Assembly (NCBI GenBank): GCA_030151135.1
Contig: JASLEQ010000222.1
Coordinates: 1 to 11,393 of the forward strand
Reading direction: 5' to 3'
DNA length: 11,393 bases
Origin: Candidatus Sulfotelmatobacter sp.
Lineage (GTDB): Bacteria > Acidobacteriota > Terriglobia > Terriglobales > SbA1
Positions within the stretch are counted from its first letter, which is position 1. Each line of letters starts with the position of its first letter. The position numbers and the translations under genes were made by a program. This document shows positions 6,984 to 11,393 of this stretch, in pieces. The notes under the pieces are model-generated. The model was not told where the DNA came from and searched no databases. It saw only the letters and a program-made list of their open reading frames with translations.

Positions 6984-7823
6984 ATGCTCCGCCACGCCTG
7001 CCGCCGGATTGCCTGCCTTCAACCTAGCGCCACGGTGATCCTCGACGCTATCGGTGAGCTCGATCGGGTAGTGGCCTGTACCCGTTATTGTGCCGACGTC
7101 GTCCCGCTCGTCGCCGGCGGCACACGAGCAATCCTGTCGGATTCGTGGACCGCCGACGCCGCACAGATCCTGGCCGCCAAGCCAGATTTGGTCATCGCCG
7201 CCGTACCGTACCAGGAGAAGGCCATCGCCGAGATTCTGAAGGCCGGAGCTAGGTTTCTGGGTCTGGCTCCGAAAACGCTGGCAGATATCTATACCGACAT
7301 TGCCACGATTGCCGGAGTCGTCGGGGCAATAGAGAAGGGTGAAAAGCTCATCAGCAACATGTGCCAAGGCATTGACAACGTTCGCTCACGTACCCCCGAG
7401 CGCCCTAGGCCGCGGGTATTCTGCGAAGAATGGGGAAAGCCCATCATCGCGTCGCAGCCCTGGGTTGCAGAATTGGTGGAGGTGGCCGGAGGCGAGTTTA
7501 TCGGCACACCCGGCAAGCAGATCTCGGCGGATGAAGTTCGCCGCACCGATCCTGAGGTCATCATTGCAGCGTGGTGTGGCGCCGGAAATCGCGTTCCACT
7601 GGAAAAGATTATTGCCGATCGAGACTGGAAAAATACATCGGCGGCAAGATCGAATCTGGTTTTCTGCATCCGCGACGAATACCTGAACACGCCCGCGCCC
7701 ACGCTCTTGAACGGACTTTCTGCGCTGGCTTGGGCAATTCATCCGGAAACGTTTCCCCGCGTTGAAGGAGTCCGCGAGATTACTGAGGTTGCTCAAGAGA
7801 TTGCAGGAAATTCCTGTCCCTGA
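6984..7823 (+). CDS. Cytosolic BtuF/FecB-fold (B12/Fe-type) periplasmic-binding-like protein
   Basis: 279 residues from the chosen ATG. The fold is that of cobalamin or siderophore binding proteins: RIACLQPSATVILDAIGELD at the start, the segment AAKPDLVIAAVPYQE, a long linking helix near residues 105-140, then VFCEEWGKPIIAS and the second lobe with VAGGEFIGTPG. There is no signal peptide or lipobox; the first strand begins after only eight residues. No permease or ATPase of a BtuCD-type transporter is next to it. It contains nine cysteines (C6, C11, C32, C36, C127, C147, C198, C228, C278), odd for a periplasmic protein. Earlier ATGs at 6954 and 6975 would add Arg-rich residues, not a signal peptide. 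A GAF gene follows after 14 nt. Ligand unknown; a cytosolic corrinoid or metal-binding role is inference. Confidence 0.82.
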   Translation: MLRHACRRIACLQPSATVILDAIGELDRVVACTRYCADVVPLVAGGTRAILSDSWTADAAQILAAKPDLVIAAVPYQEKAIAEILKAGARFLGLAPKTLADIYTDIATIAGVVGAIEKGEKLISNMCQGIDNVRSRTPERPRPRVFCEEWGKPIIASQPWVAELVEVAGGEFIGTPGKQISADEVRRTDPEVIIAAWCGAGNRVPLEKIIADRDWKNTSAARSNLVFCIRDEYLNTPAPTLLNGLSALAWAIHPETFPRVEGVREITEVAQEIAGNSCP

Positions 7824-7825
7824 GT

Positions 7826-7831
7826 TACCAT
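7826..7831 (+). promoter_or_regulatory. Candidate -10 box (leaderless) of the GAF/fRMsr gene
   Basis: TACCAT ends 6 nt before the ATG at 7838. No -35 box or Shine-Dalgarno sequence is evident. The 14-nt gap to the preceding gene also allows simple read-through. Confidence 0.25.
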
Positions 7832-7837
7832 TCTTGC

Positions 7838-8326
7838 ATGCCTACTTCCGTGACAAGACTTGAAGAGCTGCGTCAGGATGTGAGCCAGCTCGCTGATCAA
7901 ACCTCCTCAGCGCAGGAACTGATGCAGGCTATGGTGAAGCTTCTTCATGACCGTGTGCTGAAGTACAACTGGGTGGGATTCTACATGTTGGAGCCGGGTG
8001 CGAATCCGCCCATGCTCGTACTCGGTGCATTTGAGGGAGCCATGACGCCACATACGCGAATCCCCTTGAATCAAGGTATCTGCGGTGCTGCGGCATCAAG
8101 CGGACAAACCGTAGTTGTCGACGATGTGAATAAAGACCCTCGGTATCTGGCCTGCTCGCTGGAAACGAAATCCGAAATTGTCGTTCCCGTCTTCGTCCGA
8201 GGCCGGGTCGTTGGAGAACTCGACATCGACAGTCATTTCCCCTCCGCCTTTACCACAGAACATCAGGAATTCGTGAAGCTCTGCGCTCAACTGGTCGGCA
8301 GCAAGCTGGAACAGGCTTCGGCATGA
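7838..8326 (+). CDS. msrC: GAF-domain free methionine-(R)-sulfoxide reductase-like protein
   Basis: A 162-residue single GAF domain. In the known family (E. coli MsrC/YebR, yeast fRMsr) such proteins reduce free methionine-(R)-sulfoxide in the cytosol using thioredoxin. The match includes NWVGFYMLE (residues 44-52), RIPLNQGICGAA (74-85), YLACSLETKSEIVVPV (103-118) and GELDIDS (126-132). C82 and C106 are 24 residues apart, as are the two key cysteines of the known enzymes. The third cysteine of E. coli MsrC, ten residues before the first of these, is His72 here. A further cysteine, C149, lies in the C-terminal helix. A Nudix hydrolase follows after 25 nt. A small-molecule-sensing GAF role is the alternative, but the cysteine spacing favours the reductase. 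Confidence 0.87.
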   Translation: MPTSVTRLEELRQDVSQLADQTSSAQELMQAMVKLLHDRVLKYNWVGFYMLEPGANPPMLVLGAFEGAMTPHTRIPLNQGICGAAASSGQTVVVDDVNKDPRYLACSLETKSEIVVPVFVRGRVVGELDIDSHFPSAFTTEHQEFVKLCAQLVGSKLEQASA

Positions 8327-8351
8327 ACGCGAGAAACGCGGAGACTGCTCC

Positions 8352-8744
8352 GTGAAGCGAGTCGTCGCGGCTCTTATTGTCGAGAAAGGAAAGCTCCTCG
8401 TCTGCCAGCGCACACGCCACCAGACCATGCCGCTGAAGTGGGAGTTCCCCGGAGGCAAGATCGAAGAAGGAGAGCAGCCTCGAGATGCTTTACGCCGTGA
8501 GCTTGATGAAGAGCTCGGCATCGCTGCCACGGTCGGAGATGAAGTGGCGCGAATTCAGCACGAATACCCCAATGGCGCGATGGTCGAGCTGCGGTTCTTC
8601 GTCGTGCGCGAATTTCGCGGAGAACTCGAAAACCGCATCTTCAAGCAGATTCAGTGGGCCGAACCCAAGGACCTGCCAAAATTCGATTTCCTCGAGGCCG
8701 ACCTGACCCTGGTCGAAGATCTCGCCGCCGGAAAATTGCTCTAG
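8352..8744 (+). CDS. MutT-like Nudix hydrolase (GTG start)
   Basis: A 130-residue (deoxy)nucleoside triphosphate pyrophosphohydrolase of the MutT/NudG kind. The Nudix box is complete: G35, E41, then R49-E50-L51 and E53-E54 with G56, fitting GX5EX7REUXEEXGU. The upstream WEFPGGK (residues 30-36) is the usual MutT/NudG strand. The enzyme would hydrolyse oxidised or non-canonical (d)NTPs to the monophosphate in the cytosol. The start is GTG, supported by GGAG at 8340-8343 with 8 nt spacing and by family alignment from MKRVVAALIV. It lies 25 nt after the GAF reductase gene, so the two are probably cotranscribed. Its stop codon overlaps that of the convergent Nramp gene. Exact substrate (8-oxo-dGTP or oxidised CTP) cannot be told. 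Confidence 0.9.
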   Translation: MKRVVAALIVEKGKLLVCQRTRHQTMPLKWEFPGGKIEEGEQPRDALRRELDEELGIAATVGDEVARIQHEYPNGAMVELRFFVVREFRGELENRIFKQIQWAEPKDLPKFDFLEADLTLVEDLAAGKLL

Positions 8745-9991
8745 CCAGATCGCAACGTCCAAAACCAGGCCGCCGTCAGAACGATCATGACCACGGTGGT
8801 TGCCCACGCCACCACGTTGAACAGATGACTGTTCACGTACTCCCCCATCAGCTCTTTCTTGTTGATTAACAGAAGCATGAAAATCAGTACGAACGGCAAG
8901 ACCACGCCGTTTACGACCTGGGACATGACCGCAATTTTGACCAGCGGTAGACCGGGAATCAGTACCACCGCTCCGCCCGCCGCGATCAAAATGGTGTATA
9001 GCCAGTAAAAGGCCGGCGCTTCACTGAATTTCATCCCTACGCCGGACTCGAATCCCAGACCTTCGCAGACCGTGTAAGCCGTCGAGAGCGGCAGGATCGA
9101 CGCCGCAAATAACGACGCATTGAACAATCCGACCGCGAACAGGATATATGCGTACTGCCCTGCCAGCGGCTTCAGCGCGGCTGCGGCATCGGCTGCATAA
9201 CGAATGTCCCGGAAACCGTGAAGCCAAAGCGTCGCCGCGCACGCAACGATGATGAACCACGCCACTATATCGGTGAAGATACATCCGGTGACCACATCCA
9301 GCATCGACGCCTTGTACTGCCGGCGGGTCACGCCTTTCTCAACGATCGAAGCCTGCAGGTAGAACTGCATCCATGGAGCAATCGTCGTCCCCACGACTCC
9401 GATCGCCATATACAGGTACGACTGGTCGCGGAAGGCAGCGAGCTTCGGCGGAATGAATGTCGCCTTGGTGGCTTCGATCCAGGCAGGTTTTGCCAGCACC
9501 CCAGCAAAAATGTACGTGATGTAAAAGAACGATGCCGCCAGGAAAACTTTCTCAACGCTCTTATATTGCCCTTTCACAACGATGAGCCATACGACGACGC
9601 CGCAAATGGGAACCGTATAAACACGGGGCAATCCAAAGAGCTCTAGACTTGTTGCAATTCCGATGAATTCGGTGACTACGTTGCCGAAATTCACGATGAG
9701 AATGCCAAGCACCATCAGGAAGGTGATACGCAGGCCGAATTCTTCGCGAATCAGGTCACTCAGCCCTTTGCCCGTGACCGCGCCCATTCGGGCGGACATC
9801 TCCTGTACAACAATCAGGGCTAAGGTGATCGGAATCAGCGTCCACAGCAGAAGATGCCCGAATTGCGCGCCCGCTTGCGAATAGACGAGGATGCCACCGG
9901 CATCATTGTCGACGTTCGCGGTGATGAATCCCGGCCCTACAACCGCAAAGAACAGCAGGATCCGGGTCTTCCAGCGTCTCAGAAACTTCAT
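8741..9991 (-). CDS. Nramp-fold transporter with non-canonical metal site (possible Mg2+ transporter)
   Basis: A 416-residue membrane protein with about 11 hydrophobic segments and the overall SLC11/Nramp pattern: GPGFITA near residue 19 in helix 1, AGAQFGHLLLW (40-50), and GTTIAPWMQFYLQAS in helix 6 (201-215). Canonical Nramp proteins bind Mn2+ or Fe2+ through DPGN in helix 1 and MPH in helix 6. Here helix 1 has DNDA (D28-N29-D30-A31) and helix 6 has APW (A205-P206-W207). The Asp is kept, while the Asn and the soft-metal-preferring Met are lost. Loss of the Met fits what I recall of Nramp-related Mg2+ transporters. It lies downstream of a MgtE-head protein on the same strand with 139 nt between, which also points to Mg2+. 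No clear Shine-Dalgarno sequence precedes the ATG. Ca2+ or broad divalent transport remains possible. Confidence 0.9.
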   Translation of the reverse strand: MKFLRRWKTRILLFFAVVGPGFITANVDNDAGGILVYSQAGAQFGHLLLWTLIPITLALIVVQEMSARMGAVTGKGLSDLIREEFGLRITFLMVLGILIVNFGNVVTEFIGIATSLELFGLPRVYTVPICGVVVWLIVVKGQYKSVEKVFLAASFFYITYIFAGVLAKPAWIEATKATFIPPKLAAFRDQSYLYMAIGVVGTTIAPWMQFYLQASIVEKGVTRRQYKASMLDVVTGCIFTDIVAWFIIVACAATLWLHGFRDIRYAADAAAALKPLAGQYAYILFAVGLFNASLFAASILPLSTAYTVCEGLGFESGVGMKFSEAPAFYWLYTILIAAGGAVVLIPGLPLVKIAVMSQVVNGVVLPFVLIFMLLLINKKELMGEYVNSHLFNVVAWATTVVMIVLTAAWFWTLRSG

Positions 9992-10042
9992 GCGCGCATT
10001 TCACAGACATAAAGGTGCAGCAAATTGGAGGCAAACGACGGG

Positions 10043-10072
10043 ACAGAATAAATGGAGTGAGCGAATCAGGAC
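10043..10072 (-). promoter_or_regulatory. Weak candidate promoter before the Nramp-like gene
   Basis: On the minus strand TTGTCC and TATTCT are 18 bp apart within the 139-nt gap upstream of the transporter gene. The match to consensus is modest. Nothing else stands out in this gap; no riboswitch-like set of helices was recognised by eye. Confidence 0.2.
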
Positions 10073-10130
10073 AAACGAAAAGTGCTGAAGCCGTTAACAA
10101 AAGTAAGTATCGAGCGAATTTTCCAGCCCA

Positions 10131-11381
10131 TCACAATCTCGCCCGTAACATGCTGATGACGTCATCCGAGGTGATGACGCCGGTCAACTTGTTATGTTCG
10201 TCGACTACCGGCAAGGTCTGCAGGTTGTATTTGTCGAACAATTCCGCCACTTCCCGGTCATCGACTCCCTCGTGAGCGGAAACCAGCGGCTCCTGCACCA
10301 GCGAGAGCATTGGGCAGGAGGTATCCGCCAGAACGATCCGAGCCAGGGGAACCGCGCCCACCAGCGTGCCCTTCGAATTCACAAGGTAAATCGTGCTCAC
10401 CGCTTCAACACCGCCCTCGAACTCACGTAATGAGTCGATGGCGTTTTGGACCGTTGCGCTGACCGGCAACGCCAGGAACTCGGTCGTCATGCGTCCGGCA
10501 GCAGTTTCTTCCTGGTGCTCCAGCAGTTCGACCACTTCCTGCTGAGCTTCCGGTTCCATCTGCACCAGGATTTGCTCGGTCCGCTCCTCTGGTAAGTCGG
10601 CCAATAAATCCGCCGCTGCGTCCGGATCCATTTCCTCGACAATATCCGCTGCACGCCCGTAGTCGAGAGACTCCACGATCGACTTCTGTACCCTTGGCTC
10701 GACCTCTTCCAGGGCTTCGGCGGCCGTCTCCTCATCCAGTGTCTGGAACACTGCTTGACGCTCGTCCGGAGCCAGGTTCTCCACGATGTCCGCGATGTCC
10801 GCCGGGTGTAGCTTTGCCAATCCATCATGAGAAATTTTCAGTTTTACGCGCCGCGCCGGATCCGTCTCGATGAGATCGACAAACTTCCACGGGATACTGC
10901 GCGGCGGAATCTTACCGAGTAGCAAGTGAATCGCGTTTTTCGGCGCAACTCCGCGCAGCAACCGCCGAACCGCGCCTCTGGCTCCCACATCAACGGAATG
11001 GACGCGGAGCAACGGAAGCGCGCGGCTCAAGTCTTTTGGGGTTTCGAATTCAAGATCGACATCGTTGACCCTCACAACCTTCCGGCCGTTCACGTCGATC
11101 ACCTGCTGGTCAAGAAGGTCCCGTTCCAGAAGAAACAGGCCTTCCGTCCCATTCACCGCAGGCCACTGCTCCGCGGGCGTCGAAGTCCGGATGCCGCCTT
11201 CGATCGCGGAGACTGAATCGTAAGTAACGACACGCCTTCCCGATTTCGTTTTGACGATCAGCGAGGAAATGCGGGAGCGATCCTCTTGCGGAGCAATCGT
11301 CACCTCGCGCACCCGTCCTGCCGCGCCAGACGGGTCATACACCGTGGCGCCTAACAGTTCGCTTAAAGCCAGCATCGTCAT
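10131..11381 (-). CDS. PRC-barrel / MgtE N-domain / CBS-pair protein (MgtE-type sensor head without channel)
   Basis: 416 residues, predicted soluble with no membrane helix. Order of domains: a PRC-barrel-like segment (about residues 5-62, LGATVYDPSGAAGRV), a second PRC-like segment (about 88-172, with DLLDQQVIDVNGRKVVRV and PRSIPWKFVDLIE), an acidic helical MgtE_N repeat (about 185-290, with LHPADIADIVENLAPDER and DAAADLLADLPEE), and a CBS pair (about 295-414, starting GRMTTEFLALP and ending TSDDVISML). In true MgtE channels the N and CBS domains sense Mg2+ and gate a five-helix pore; here the protein stops right after the second CBS domain. Sharing a strand with the downstream Nramp-like gene suggests a regulatory partner. 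The ATG at 11381 gives a good fit, with another ATG at 11375. The frame stays open to the window edge, so a start further upstream is not excluded. Confidence 0.88.
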   Translation of the reverse strand: MTMLALSELLGATVYDPSGAAGRVREVTIAPQEDRSRISSLIVKTKSGRRVVTYDSVSAIEGGIRTSTPAEQWPAVNGTEGLFLLERDLLDQQVIDVNGRKVVRVNDVDLEFETPKDLSRALPLLRVHSVDVGARGAVRRLLRGVAPKNAIHLLLGKIPPRSIPWKFVDLIETDPARRVKLKISHDGLAKLHPADIADIVENLAPDERQAVFQTLDEETAAEALEEVEPRVQKSIVESLDYGRAADIVEEMDPDAAADLLADLPEERTEQILVQMEPEAQQEVVELLEHQEETAAGRMTTEFLALPVSATVQNAIDSLREFEGGVEAVSTIYLVNSKGTLVGAVPLARIVLADTSCPMLSLVQEPLVSAHEGVDDREVAELFDKYNLQTLPVVDEHNKLTGVITSDDVISMLRARL

Positions 11382-11393
11382 CGTCGACGAGAG

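Noticed and set aside
9218..9646. Open frame of 142 codons on the + strand opposite the Nramp gene
   Set aside because: Composition is Arg/His/Asp-rich shadow coding and the opposite strand holds a clear membrane protein.
9992..10130. Possible Mg2+ riboswitch (M-box) in the gap before the Nramp gene
   Set aside because: The length would nearly allow it, but I could not recognise the helices or conserved core by eye. A covariance-model search of this gap and of the DNA upstream of 11381 would decide.
10155..10166. Perfect palindrome GATGACGTCATC
   Set aside because: It lies inside the CBS2 coding sequence of the MgtE-head gene, in Asp/Val/Ile codons conserved in the family, so coding constraint explains it.

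Overview
The window is about 11.4 kb of ordinary-looking bacterial chromosome, moderately GC-rich and densely coded, with no rRNA, tRNA, CRISPR array, insertion sequence or phage gene visible. The mix of proteins (a sialate O-acetylesterase-like enzyme, a GSD-type zinc-binding dehydrogenase, an IscU-like scaffold of the LPPASxHA type, a secreted PLC-like phosphoesterase, and a PRC/MgtE_N/CBS protein beside a divergent Nramp transporter) suggests a soil Acidobacteriota (Terriglobia-like) genome. That placement is inference from family flavour, not from a marker gene.

Layout. 1-1434 (+): 3' part of a sialate O-acetylesterase-like carbohydrate esterase. 1489-2511 (-): an MDR-superfamily dehydrogenase, divergent from the next block. 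2626-5337 (+): four genes, XdhC, a MocA-like nucleotidyltransferase, a HAD-IB phosphatase and an IscU-like Fe-S scaffold. 5349-6851 (-): an exported phosphoesterase, convergent with the scaffold gene. 6984-8744 (+): a cytosolic B12/Fe-type binding-fold protein, a free methionine-(R)-sulfoxide reductase-like GAF protein and a MutT-like Nudix hydrolase. 8741-11381 (-): a PRC/MgtE_N/CBS protein followed by an Nramp-like transporter. The Nudix and Nramp genes meet tail to tail and share the stop tetranucleotide CTAG.

Functional themes. XdhC and MocA are dedicated maturation factors for molybdenum hydroxylases of the xanthine/CO dehydrogenase family, although no such enzyme lies in the window. The GAF protein and the Nudix hydrolase both fit repair or clean-up of oxidised small molecules. 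The last two genes form the most interesting unit. A soluble protein that looks like the Mg2+-sensing head of MgtE, without the MgtE membrane channel, sits directly upstream of an Nramp-fold transporter whose canonical metal-binding motifs (DPGN and MPH) are replaced. I read this as a possible split Mg2+-transport and sensing system.

A second pattern is at the starts of genes. Five of the + strand genes lack a Shine-Dalgarno sequence and instead carry a TANNNT hexamer 6-8 nt before the ATG, where a -10 box for leaderless transcription would sit. This also helps pick the start of the binding-fold protein.
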